Of a DNA stretch of 64,000 nt, positions 9,022-19,651 are shown one piece after another; positions within the stretch are counted from its first letter, which is position 1, and every line of letters begins with the position of its first letter. Source of the DNA: Diadophis punctatus similis. Its lineage: Eukaryota > Chordata > Lepidosauria > Squamata > Dipsadidae. The notes beneath the pieces are model-generated. The model saw only the letters and a program-made list of their open reading frames with translations, did not search any database and was not told the DNA's origin. The stretch spans positions 42,476,720 to 42,540,719 of the forward strand of contig JALIGW010000002.1 in NCBI GenBank assembly GCA_023053685.1. The letters are read 5' to 3'. The translations under genes and the position numbers were made by a program.

Positions 9022-11257
9022 TATTATAAGGTAGGAATCTAAAGATAACAGAAGCATCTAAAATTAATAACCCTTTCCATATTAATCTTAATAACCCTTG
9101 TGTCATCTTTAGTCACAGATGGGTAGGATAAAAATCTAATTATAATAATAAAAATATCCCACTATTCTTGTGTAAGCAGTGTCCCAATTTCAGAAGAGGT
9201 GATATTAGCATAAAAGACAATAACTCTTTCTAACTGTTAATTCCAAAAGAAGCTACAATGGGTCTGTTTTAAAGCCATTCAGGATATCCGTGCAAAAAAA
9301 AAACCTCATAAAAATTTTCCTCTTCATTTAAGTATGGAAACTGATTTTAAAAAATATCTTTGTATTCAATGGGCAGATGACACCAGATTTTATAAAATTA
9401 ACTTTTCCAAGTTTTCATAAAACTGACACTTGTTGTGCTAAACATTTCAGGAAGACTGATTTGTGATTGTGAAAGAAGCACACTTCTAAAACCTCCGTTA
9501 AGTCTCTAGCTCTTTCTCTATCCCCATCTTTTATTCTTCCTAATTTATTCTGTTTATTTTCTGCTGAGATTTTTCATCCCTTGCCTTTTCAACTGCTTTG
9601 TTTATTTAATTATTTCTCTTCCAGCCTCAAATTGGACCCAACTGCCCCATGCAATTAAATTGCAGAACCTCAAGCTAACTGTTTGTATTTTAGCTGCTTG
9701 ATTAATAGTGTTTGCATTTAAATGGTCATGGTTTGCCTTTTGAAGCCATTAGCACCCCATTACAATAAATGGAACAAACCGGGCAACCTTTGTTTCAAGT
9801 TGTTTAGGGAGAAAAGACACAAAACTCCTAGGCTTATTGATTTCCACTAGAGACAAGATTTTTTTTCCCCTTTTCATTTAACGGAGTTTTAAATGTGAGG
9901 AATTTAATATTCAAGATCTTTAAATAACAGACATCCTTTCAACATTCAGCTTCTCCTTAAGTCATCCATAATTGTAAGACTATTTCAGCTCTGCAAATCC
10001 ACCAGCTGCTGGCCTCCTTACCGCATTGTAGGCAGTAAACAAAACAAAATCCACACATACCAATCAATTTAAAGCCTCTTTTCTAATGCAAATACTTTGG
10101 GTGTTAAATTTCTATCCAGCTGAAGTAAGTAGTAAAACAGGCAGGTAAGCTTTTTTTAAATAAAAAAAATTATACAGGGAAAATATTTCAGTGATTATCT
10201 GCACATATTAGCACTCTCACCTATGTTTGTTTAGTTATGATCATCTTGTCCCTGCATGAGAATCCTTTCTAACAGGCCAAGAATGATACACTAAAATTTT
10301 AGTTAACATTAAACAGTTGTTATCTATAACTGAATATAAAATACATGTGCATTTCCAGAAATTATCCTTATGTGAACTATCTTGCTACTGGAAGTCAAAT
10401 ATATTCCTTCAGTCCAAAATGAAAAGTCACAATATTATAGCGCTATGGTCTTTTTTTATCTTCTTCCCCTTCCATTTCATTTTTACAAAAGAAAAGGCAA
10501 CAAATCCAAGAAACACCTACCTTTCTCTTGTGGTCCGTGCATTGTTCTAATGTCCATGCATGATTCTAAGACACTAAATGCAAGATTATGAAATCAAACC
10601 AAAAGCAAAACTTTGGCAAAAACAGGTAAGGAGGTTAATCCAAAGCAGAAGTGCTGAAGTAAGCAGGACAAGTAGATATGAACTATTTTGTCACTGCCCC
10701 TTAAATAAAGTCTTTCTAATTAGAAGCATCATTTGCAAGTATTTTATTTGAAATTACATTCTTTTGGAGGCCAAACTGTCAAAACTGAAATGTGGTCTGA
10801 ACTTCAGGCCAAACTAAGGTCCTCTTCTGCTGAAAAGTGTAGCGACACAACCATTCTTCTCAACATTCTTTTAAATCAATCTGTCCGCATATCAGCATCT
10901 GTAATAGGGACAGGGTTATTATATAAGCCCTAGGCTTCTACCTCCTTCTCTTGGCCAGCACATAATCTGTATCTCAAACCCTAATCGGATATACATCGTA
11001 GAGATCCACCAATAAGGCATTCTAATAATTATTGATGTTTACTGTACTTAATTATGTTTGCATCAGAGTGCAGAATATTTTACAACTCAGTTCTAGGAGG
11101 GACTTTGAGGACCATATTACAATTTTGATAGATCCAAAATTAATGTAGACATAGCTTCTTCCAGAATAAACAAGGCCCTCAAATTCATGTCTATTCCCCT
11201 ATATGCTGATTCAGAAGTAGACAAGGACATGAGCTGAAAAATTGCTTTTCTACATGC
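9022..11257. other. Repeat-poor single-copy DNA, candidate conserved non-coding block
   Basis: No interspersed repeat is recognised over about 2.2 kb. The part at 9480-10140 is unusually rich in homeodomain-like and POU-like AT words (CAATTAAATTG, TTGATTAATAG, GTTTGCATTTAAATG), low in simple repeats, and has no open frame. This is the texture of a vertebrate conserved non-coding element, but only a cross-species alignment can show it. Confidence 0.3.
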
Positions 11258-11289
11258 TGAGTCTATCAGATTCATCTCTGATAGACTCA
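11258..11289. repeat. Perfect 13-bp inverted repeat with 6-base loop
   Basis: TGAGTCTATCAGA, loop TTCATC, then TCTGATAGACTCA. No flanking transposon ends are visible, so it may be a local hairpin by chance or the core of a lost palindromic MITE. Confidence 0.7.
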
Positions 11290-11359
11290 CAGCAAAAAAA
11301 AAAAACATGTACCAAATTCTTCTACTACCAATGTATTATCTTTCTCTATATACATACAG

Positions 11360-11365
<6 letters not shown>

Positions 11366-11394
<29 letters not shown>
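11366..11394. repeat. (CA)n microsatellite
   Basis: About 14 CA units in AT-rich DNA. Confidence 0.9.
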
Positions 11395-11396
<2 letters not shown>

Positions 11397-11399
11397 CAA

Positions 11400-12357
11400 A
11401 ATCATGTATGAAAGGGGTTTTTTTCCTTACAAATTGTCTATCTATGGATCTCTTGCAGGATACATTCCTATGCAGCCTAGTCCGATCTAAGAACAAATGG
11501 ACTGACATTTTTAGAATTTTGGTTTTCACAAACAAAATTAAATATACAACTGATTCAGACTACTGTAACTGCACTCCCAAATTTGCAATAGTTTCAGGGT
11601 AAAACAATAACAAATTCTTTACCTCTGCCTTTTTTTCCCTTGAAACAATTGGCTTGTAATCTATAAATAAAATATAATCAGTGAAATCAAGTTTATAATT
11701 TGTCCATTATTGGATTGTATCAGAACATTACCAAATATAGTTCAGTTCACTTATAAATGTCTGTATTGTGTTCCTTGCCATTATCAAGAAAATAATAAAT
11801 CCCCAAGGTCCAGGATGCAAAGGGAATAGTCAACCTAAACTGTACCTAGAAGGCAATTGGCAAACATTGCTAATTTACTATTTTTATATTATCAAGAAGC
11901 TCCATTAACAGGCTGTTAAAAAAAATGCTTCGAGCAACAAAAGGAAGATAAATCTTCTATTGATAAAATGGGCATCAAAGGAGCATGCCCAGAAGAAACC
12001 CTTAGAAGAGGGATATAAAAATAAAGATATCAAAATGGCATCTGGGAGGAAGAGCACAAACAGCACAAAGCATTCAGAGCAAGTTTATTAACTTTAGCTA
12101 TCTGGGACCTCAGATATTTCCAGGCAGGCTTTTGAAATGGAGCAACTCTTTCAAAAGTAGTGTTCATAGCTGAGAGGGATTTGAATCTGATGTCCCTATC
12201 CCAAATCCAACTCTAAAAAAACCATATGAATAAAGATAGCATTCTGTGTTTGCCATAAATTAAACTGAATATTTGATTGTTGTTATTATTATATTATTCT
12301 TTTATCTATGTCAATCAAGTGGCAATTTCACTTTCCATTCCACTTTTTGGTATGATT
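11400..12357. other. No gene recognised
   Basis: AT-rich, no repeat family or exon recognised. Confidence 0.4.
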
Positions 12358-12359
12358 AT

Positions 12360-12438
<79 letters not shown>

Positions 12439-12473
12439 CTTTCTTCTTCTTCCTCCTCCTCCTCCTTCTTCTA
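12358..12473. repeat. (TTTC)n microsatellite grading to TTC/TCC
   Basis: About 80 bases of near-pure TTTC repeats are followed by CTTCTTCTTCC and CCTCCT runs. The three long frames across it on both strands are repeat translations. Confidence 0.95.
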
Positions 12474-12610
12474 TACAATGAAGCACTCTCCCTAAAGTTT
12501 GGGTTTACATGGATTCTACAGTAATTATTTTCTATCCATTTAATATACTGCATAAATAAAGACACTGTGTGTTCTGCTGCTTCTCTGCCCACAAAGACAT
12601 GCATATATAT

Positions 12611-12642
12611 TTGTGTGTGTGTGTGTGCGTGCATGTGTGTGT
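12611..12642. repeat. (TG)n microsatellite
   Basis: TG repeat with GC and CA interruptions. Confidence 0.8.
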
Positions 12643-14299
12643 CCTTTATTCTTCAGTATGACACATCAAAGAATCAATATTTCACAAGGCATTATACAAA
12701 ATGAATAAAGTCAAGGGTCACATTAATTATAGCCCAGTAGTAAACACTGATTAAGAAAAGAAACTGCATCTCCAACAGAAACACTCCAGAGCATCCAGCA
12801 TGGTTCAGCACAATGGGTGAGAACTGGCAGAACTTCTCTCTTCGCTCCTAGTTTAAGTGAATCAGACAGGGTAATTTTTGTTGGAGGATTCTACTGGCAA
12901 TCAGTATGTCTCAGCTTGCTTCTCTGTGCCTTGCTGAGACAAAGGGAGGGGGGAGAGAGTGAGCGCTGTTGGAAAGGAATCAAGACATGAAACTTCTTCA
13001 GCTCTGGTTTAAAGCGTATGAAAGCAAATGATCTCCAGGGCACTAATGCTTTCACCTTCCTAAACATGCCATGAATTGCAATGAACACCAAACAGAAAAG
13101 TTCCTCTTTTCCTCTGGTTCCAGCATCTCTCACGCCCAAAGATATCTGCTTCACAAGCCTCACATCTAGGGGCAATCCTGATAACTTTGAGGAAAGGAAG
13201 TGTAAATGGATGGAATATCTTATTTTCCAAAGAGTTTGGGGAATTTATTTTCCTGTGTTACATACACAAAGAGGTTTTCCTTGTCAGGAAACTTTGGCTA
13301 TCTTGGGTGATTGGATTGTGGGACTCCCCAATATGATTTCGTTGTAAGACTATTTATAACAGATTACAGTATAACTATTTGTGGCTTTGAGTCAGATGAA
13401 TGGGAATATAATGAATATGTATGCGTGTATACCTCCAAAGCATGGTTTGTCCATGTGTGCATGTTGGTGAATGTAGATGCCTTTTCTGTGAGATTAACAT
13501 GCCATGCATTTGAAGAAGTGACATATAGCCCACAACATTTTATGCAATATTGTGTTTGTCAGACTTTAAGGTTCTATGATATTATTTGATCTCTCTTTGC
13601 GCAACAGGGTCAGGCACTAAAAAAGAGCTCTCTATATAATCCAGCCTGATCTCCTTGTGTCAGGAACAAGGAACCAGAACGACACTGTCAATTGATCAAG
13701 TTATTTCTTTAATTGCTGCATGCCTATTTACAAGAATCTTGCCAGATTGTGTTTTCTTGGGAACTGCCAAATTAGAGTTTCGGGGATTCAGAGGGTTGTA
13801 AGATCTGTGTTGTTTCCTGCTTTTCAAGGACTTTAAGCTTGCCCCCATCCTCACACTTTCCCCCACTCCGTCTGGGTAGTCCACCACACCATAAGTCCTT
13901 AATCTAAATACTGGCAAGTCTTTATTGCATCACTGTGCCCTTCTCTCTTAACCATGAAGGACCCCGTATTAATGGTTTGGGCAATACAGCCAATCAGAAT
14001 TTGGAAGAAATTTTTGGTGCTATCAGGACTTGATAGTCAGTTTTGAGGCTTCATTTTTAAACCACCCAATAGACACTTCTATAGACAGTATTTTTCCTGA
14101 AGGATGATTGGGTAGAGTTGTCTTTCATTTGTATAAAATGGCTTGATTGGGGAGGTAGAAACTTTGGAAACATCTCATGTCCAGGTATTCACATAACATG
14201 ATAATTTTGTTCTTGACAAAGTTAACTGTGTTACACAAACCCAGTTTTCTGGGTATTGTGTCCAAAACTTGCAAAACTGTCCCTTTAGAAATTTAGAGG
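12643..14299. other. No gene recognised; unexplained unit at 13600-13960
   Basis: Most is single-copy-looking DNA. The 13600-13960 segment differs in texture: it is less AT-rich, contains TATATAATCC, the words CTTGTGTCAGG and CAGGAACAAGG, and, on the minus strand, GCAATAAAGACTTG. It could be an eroded LTR, but I see no terminal structure. Confidence 0.3.
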
Positions 14300-14525
14300 G
14301 ACAGGTTAGTGAAGAGTCCTCCACTCCTCTGCATGCAACAGAATACCTTATTCTACCAGACTTGAAATTTTGGGCTTAGATAGCTTAGAGTTGTGTCGCC
14401 TTCATTATGATCTAAATGTAGTTCATAAAATCATCTACAACAATGTCCTACCTGTCAATGAATACTTCACCTTGTGTTTATGTTTATGTTTATACCAATA
14501 CCTACTATCTTGTACATGTTTTTGA

Positions 14526-14593
<68 letters not shown>

Positions 14594-14597
14594 ATAG
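14300..14597 (+). mobile_element. 3' end of a LINE (same family as 34886-38241)
   Basis: The sequence from 14311 (GAAGAGTCCTCC...) through GACTTGAAATTTTGGGC and CATAAAATCATCTACAACA is collinear with 37619-37925 of the long LINE. After an internal deletion it ends in CTATCTTGTACATG and an (AAAT)n tail (14529-14596). 5' truncated. Confidence 0.75.
14529..14596. repeat. (AAAT)n microsatellite, LINE tail
   Basis: About 17 AAAT units directly at the LINE 3' end. Confidence 0.93.
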
Positions 14598-15275
14598 GCT
14601 GTGAGAATAACTTGAGGAACAGGATGAAGACCGTAGCCAAGAAAATTGTCAGATAAGAGTAATCTGAGTCCAAAGCAGGAACATAATTTGAGAAAATATT
14701 TCACATTGATTCTCTTTAGTTTTCTTTGGACTAAAGGCAAGGAGGGGGAGGTTCATTCAGATTTGCAATATTCCATTACTTTGACACTGTAATAAAAGTA
14801 GTTTTAGTATTTATATATTTGATGTTCAAGTCTGGTCTATCTCAAAAGTCTGAGAGTTGGAAGGTTGCTTACGAACATTTTAGAATACTGTATTTGATAT
14901 ACTTAAGTATTTGATATACTTAAGAAAAAGTAAATATATTTATAACAATGGAAACCATTTTGAAGTAGCCAAAAGGAGTTACTGTAAGGGTAGTCCCTGC
15001 GTGGTCACAAAAATCAAAATGGTCAAAATAGAAGATCCCTGAACTACAAGATCTTTATATTTATAGCATGTCTTTCAAGGGTTTGGAACGACATACAATG
15101 CATTTCCTTTTTCTATTTTTCCCCACTACAACCCTGTTTGGCAAGTTGCATCAAGAGAAAGTGACTTGCCAAAGTTATCTAATGAGCTTTGTGATTGCTG
15201 GTGGACTAGGATCTAGTCTCCAATCTTTCTTCAACCCTAAATACCATTCAATATGCACTTACACTGGGTTTCCAT

Positions 15276-15279
<4 letters not shown>
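14598..15279. other. No gene recognised
   Basis: The plus-strand frame 15068-15412 owes its second half to the microsatellite; its first half shows no motif. Confidence 0.4.
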
Positions 15280-15358
<79 letters not shown>

Positions 15359-15500
15359 CATCCATCCATCCATCCATCCATCCATCCATCCATCCATCCA
15401 TCCATGATTTGATTTGATTTGATTTGATTTGATTTGATTTGATTTGATTTGATTTGATTTCTACCCATCTCGCTTCATGGTGACTCTGAAGGGACTGTAG
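15280..15500. repeat. Compound microsatellite (TATC)n-(CATC)n-(GATTT)n next to a reversed L2-like tail
   Basis: TATC units run to about 15358, CATC units to 15404 and GATTT units to 15460. The right flank on the minus strand reads GAGTCACCATGAAGCGAGAT then GGGTAGAAATC, which resembles the L2-group 3' terminal block (compare 49195-49240). The AAATC units therefore look like an expanded LINE tail from which GATG and GATA runs arose. Confidence 0.8.
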
Positions 15501-15801
15501 ATCTGTGTATAAAGCAAAGGTTGAAAACAGCCTATGCATATATATCATATAATACACGTCAAAAGCCCAAATTAAAAACCATAACTTTGTGGCTCCATTT
15601 AGTAGAGCAAATAAAGGCAGAGCATCTAAATAAAATGTACAGTTGAGGATATACTCTGTTAGCAGTAAAAATGTGCTCCTTGGAAAAGAATTACGGCCTT
15701 CAAATCCCATTTTCTCATTTTTCCAGGAAATTCATCTTATCATTACTCGGTTGTACTTAGATGATAGACCACCCAAATATCCAAACCCTAATCCTAACCA
15801 C

Positions 15802-15964
15802 CAGCGGTGGGTTGTTCCCAGTTCGGCCCAGTTCTGTGAACCGGTAGCGCCGATGGTGGGAGGCTCCGCCCACCCGCCCAGGACACTTCTGTGCATGTGC
15901 AGAAGCGTTGTGCATGTGAGCGCGAGCGCAAACCGGTAGCAAAGGGTTTTAGAACCCACTACTG
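15802..15964. mobile_element. hAT MITE, 163 bp (GGTGGGTT family, copy 1)
   Basis: Left end CAGCGGTGGGTTGTTCCC pairs with the right end GAACCCACTACTG. A perfect 8-bp duplication CTAACCAC flanks it (15794-15801, 15965-15972). The interior has AACCGGTAGC at both sides, CTCCGCCCACCCGCC and GTGCATGTGCAGAAGC. It is far more CpG-rich than its surroundings. The overlapping minus-strand ORFs are not genes. Confidence 0.9.
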
Positions 15965-16954
15965 CTAACCACCCAACTATACTAAGGCTGCCAAAATATA
16001 TCAGAAAAAAAGGAATGGTAAACTACTCCCAATGGATTTGTGTATGAAATCACCAGTTATTGGATTCAAGTAAGATATTATCTTTGCTATACTGTGTCTT
16101 ACACAATTTGCCAGGTTATTAGAAGAAACTGTATTCTGATCCGTTCTTCCTAAAGATTATTGTTTCCATTAAATAGATGCATTCATTATCCTTGTTAGAG
16201 TAACCCGTTCTTGCAGACTCTTGATTTTAGCTATATCATCATATATACTGTATATTTCTTTTGGTATAAACTGCCAATGAATTGTAAAAATAAAATGCTG
16301 AAGATTCAAAGCTTTTATCACTGCAAATCTATTATTGAGTAATAATGGGATATGGGGTAACATTCCACACAGAAATTAAAAATGTTATTTAAGTTAGTGC
16401 TGTAATGTTTAGAAGTAAGACACTTCACAAATACTCAAACAAGCCCTTTTGCTATAACAAAGTTAAAACTTCTTTTCATGGAGGGATCAGTTTCTCAACT
16501 TGTTTAACAGATATATTTTCATCAACCATAAGTTTAATTGAACTGGCATAGATAATCCTAAAAAGGAGATAATACTGTGGTATTAGGTGAACTGAAAAGG
16601 GATAGAAAGTGAAATTAAACTACAGCAGCATTGCATCATTTAAAAGAAGAAGAAAATCACATGGCTTTGATCACTTGACAAATTCTCATTATAAATGTTG
16701 TTCGGTTATAAAATAGGTCAGTATAATATATACTGCAGGACATCAGTTCAAACACAAAATATTGATCAGGATATTGATTTAATATATACATGCACTGTTT
16801 CATCTGTGTTTGTGCAGTCACCTATACAATATGGATATACAGTATGACAGGTATTATTCTATTTATCACATTTTTCTCTCCTCGTTCTTCCTGTAAATAC
16901 TTTAGGGTGGCCAAGATAATTCCTTACCCCTTTCAAGCTAGAAGATGGATTATC
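15965..16954. other. No gene recognised
   Basis: AT-rich single-copy-looking DNA. Confidence 0.4.
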
Positions 16955-17268
16955 CAGTGGTGGGATTCCAAAAAATTTACTACCGGTTCTGTGAGTGTGG
17001 CTTAGTGGGTGTGGCATGTCGTGTCTTGGTGAGCGTGGCTTGGTGGGCGTTGCAGGGGAAGGATACTGTAAAATCTCCATTCCCTCTCCACTCCAGGGGA
17101 AGATTACTGCAAAATCCCCATTTCCTCCCAATCAGCTGGGATTCGGGAGGCAAAGAATAGATGGGGGCGGGGCCAGTCAGAGGTGGTATTTACCGGTTCT
17201 CCGAACTACTCAAAATTTCCGCTACCAGTTCTCCAGAACTGGTCAGAACCTGCTGAATACCACCTCTG
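16955..17268. mobile_element. hAT MITE, 314 bp (GGTGGGTT family, copy 2)
   Basis: Starts CAGTGGTGGGATTCC and ends GAATACCACCTCTG, with ACTACCGGTTCT / GCTACCAGTTCTCC subterminal blocks. Flanks share GATTAT but are not an exact 8-bp pair. The interior contains two related stretches with GTAAAATCYCCATT / GCAAAATCCCCATT, a local duplication, and a second internal terminus-like GAGGTGGTATTTACCGGTTC at 17181, so it may be two overlapping insertions. Confidence 0.75.
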
Positions 17269-18374
17269 GATTATACTTAAGAACTCTTACTAGCCTAGAG
17301 TCACTCAGTGAATCTTTAGTCTGTATGGGAATTACACCCATGTTTTCCTCATATCGCATTGCCTGTCTAGTCATTATGCAGTCCAGCATCTCTTGGAGGT
17401 ATATAAATTAAAGCTTAAGTTTTCTTTGATTTTCTTTATTATTCTGATCTGAACTTTTTAATGTACCCAAAAAAGAATGGCTCTCATCACTTACTTTGGA
17501 TTATGATTCCACCATTTATTTATTTTCTATTCACCACAGAATCTCAACACATTCGTAGACAGAATGTTACCTGGCTTAGTACAAGATTTATGCATAGTAA
17601 TATTAGTACTCTATACAAAATTATTGTGCTATTAACTGAGAAATATAATAAGCAACCTTTAAATGTATCAATCATATCATGAAAGTTATGATACATACAT
17701 GCACACATGAACACAACTTTTAATTTTTTTTACAACTAAACAAAAAAAAACCAACTCTGAAATGAACTATAAATGTATCTTGTTGCTAAGCTCCTGCTGA
17801 GTGCTAATAGGTCTTGAAACAAAATTGTTTTATTAATTTGATTAAATTGAAGGAATATCTAGGGTCTTGCATGAATAATTCATTTTCTTATCATATCTTC
17901 AGAAGCCATATGTAAAACATTGCCATACCTCAATTGTCCCTTATAGTCTAACCACATCTAACCACTAACTACATTTAATTTTCAATATTGTTGATTTATA
18001 GTTTTATAAAGCCAAATAATAAATATAATAAATTGTTCCAGGCACTATAAAACAACCACCATAGTTTTGCATTTCCAGCGTGAAATATTAAATACATAAA
18101 TCAACACAAGATTATTTTTCACCGGAAGGCGAAGTGCAAAGAAATGACAAATTTGGTTGTGCTCAAATGAATGTTTTAAGGCAAGATCTCCACAGACTCT
18201 GCTAATTTAAAAAAACAAAACAAAAAACCAGTTCCTAATTTTTGTTCGGTTGATACAAAAGGACTGCATTTGTTGAGTTCTAGATGAAATATATTTCTTT
18301 AGAAGGAAAAAAAATTAACTACTTTACTTTAAAAAAGAAAAATTATATTGCAGGATCCAATCTTGGTCAGTCAC
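17269..18374. other. No gene recognised
   Basis: AT-rich, with short poly-A and poly-T runs only. Confidence 0.4.
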
Positions 18375-18956
18375 AGGAGTCTTTTGGACTTGTGCTCAAG
18401 CCCATACTCAAGGAACTTCTCTCTCACCAGAATGTATGCTTTGGACCATTCTATACATAGCATTTGTGTGGTGTCTGGTTGTGTGTGGCTTTTTAGTTGT
18501 TGATTGGGGTGTTGATGACCAGTTATTAAGTCATTGGTTGTTATTTCCTTGTGCTGCCAAGTCTTGATAAGCTGGTGGTAAATCAGCACTCTTCTTGACT
18601 GACAAGCGGTCTGTTTCCTAGGCTTCAATCATTTCTGTAAATATTTTTGTACCTACTCAGCCAACAATTTTAGTAGCTATGAAATTGAATGTATGTCCTT
18701 GTTCGTTGTAATGTGAGGTTTCCAATGAGTTCTGGTCATTGTCCCTGTGACTACGTAGGACAGAGAGGGATGAAACTAATCACCAGATTGCAAGAACACA
18801 AGTGAGCAGTCAGACGAAGAAACCTGAACTCATTGATTGAAGTCCAGGAAACAGGCCCCTTGTCAGTCAACAGAAGTTTGTGGTTGTGTGTGGCTTTTTA
18901 GTTGTTGATTAGGGTGTTGATGGCCAGTTATTAAGTCATTGGTTGTTGTTTCCTTG
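18375..18956 (+). mobile_element. Penelope-like element fragment with direct repeats
   Basis: On the plus strand 18740-18856 encodes CPCDYVGQRGMKLITRLQEH, then K, a TGA, and AVRRRNLNSLIEVQETG. This matches the GIY-YIG endonuclease of Penelope-like elements (Tyr, Arg and His in the expected order). It is flanked by direct repeats of about 75-80 bases at 18475-18551 and 18873-18956 (GTGTGTGGCTTTTTAGTTGT...), consistent with the repeated termini of that class. The reverse transcriptase is missing; at least one stop is present. Minus-strand ORFs here are antisense shadows. Confidence 0.55.
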
Positions 18957-19646
18957 TGTTGTGGCTTGCCCGCGTCCAGTGCAGCTGGTAGCGGATCCGG
19001 AGGTTCCAGAGCCGACTGTGGCATGGCACTATCATCCCATGTACCTGGCACCTGAGTCTGAGAATGAGGAGAACTCAGTGCCAGAGGAGGAAGACCACTC
19101 AGGGCCTTCTGCACTTTCTCAGCTGGTGCAGAGTGGGTCATCAGAAGAGGAGGAGCCTCTGCTGGATGCTAGGGCACGGAGAGCAGCTAGCAGACAGGAA
19201 TGGCTTTACAGACGGAGGTCTCCTCGCATGTAAAGTTGAGGGCTAATTGGCCACGTCCTCATGCTATTTAAGTCCTGAAGCACGCCTGAGTTGTTGCTGG
19301 AAGCAACAACTGTGTTCTATTAGCACTCAAGACTTCTTTGCACCAGTGTTCCCGCTCTAGTTCTGTATTTTGGAATATCATCCCCTTTGCTTTGGATTCC
19401 AGGATTCCTGCCAACTCCAGTGAGTAAAAAGATAAGCACGAAGTAATTGCCAGCTTTGTTTTGGACATTTGAACTCTGGCTAAAAAGCTCATGAAGATAA
19501 TATTCACCAAGACTCTTGATCCATTTGTTTCTGAACTTTAAACCCTGATTTTTTACTAAGAATATTTATTAGTATAACTCCTTGATTTCTTTTGCAAACG
19601 GTTGTGTGCGTGTCCTTTCTGGGGGTTCCTGTGCTGGGACACAACA
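18957..19646 (+). mobile_element. Solo LTR, 690 bp (LTR copy 2)
   Basis: Starts TGTTGTGGC and ends GGGACACAACA, so the termini are inverted (TGTTGTG/CACAACA). A perfect 5-bp duplication CCTTG flanks it (18952-18956, 19647-19651). A TATA-like CTATTTAAG lies at 19264-19272. No internal region or second LTR is present. It inserted into the right direct repeat of the Penelope-like fragment. It is related to the minus-strand LTR at 51580-52287. Confidence 0.88.
18958..19233 (+). CDS. Open frame in U3 of solo LTR copy 2 (91 codons)
   Basis: The frame is open from the second base of the LTR (GTT GTG GCT) to TAA at 19231-19233, and also extends upstream beyond the LTR edge. Landmarks are QLVADPEVPE near residue 9, LAPES near residue 30, an acidic SSEEEEPLLDA stretch, then RAASRQEW and the end RRRSPRM. 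The minus-strand LTR at 51580-52287 shares QLV-DP, LAPES, SVPE, GPS, EEEEP, RQEW and RRRSPR in the same phase and stops at the same place. There is no signal peptide, membrane segment or catalytic motif. In an intact element this probably formed the C-terminal tail of the last ORF running into U3, or an LTR-encoded accessory protein. Expression today is doubtful. Confidence 0.4.
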   Translation, partial: VVACPRPVQLVADPEVPEPTVAWHYHPMYLAPESENEENSVPEEEDHSGPSALSQLVQSGSSEEEEPLLDARARRAASRQEWLYRRRSPRM

Positions 19647-19651
19647 CCTTG

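Noticed and set aside
12273..12634. Several 70-90 codon frames on both strands
   Set aside because: All read through the TTTC microsatellite.
13600..13960. Solo LTR call
   Set aside because: Composition suggests one, but no TG/CA ends, TATA-polyA order or duplication could be fixed.
15280..15461. CRISPR-like array
   Set aside because: The repeats are uninterrupted tetramers and pentamers without spacers, and the genome is a vertebrate's.
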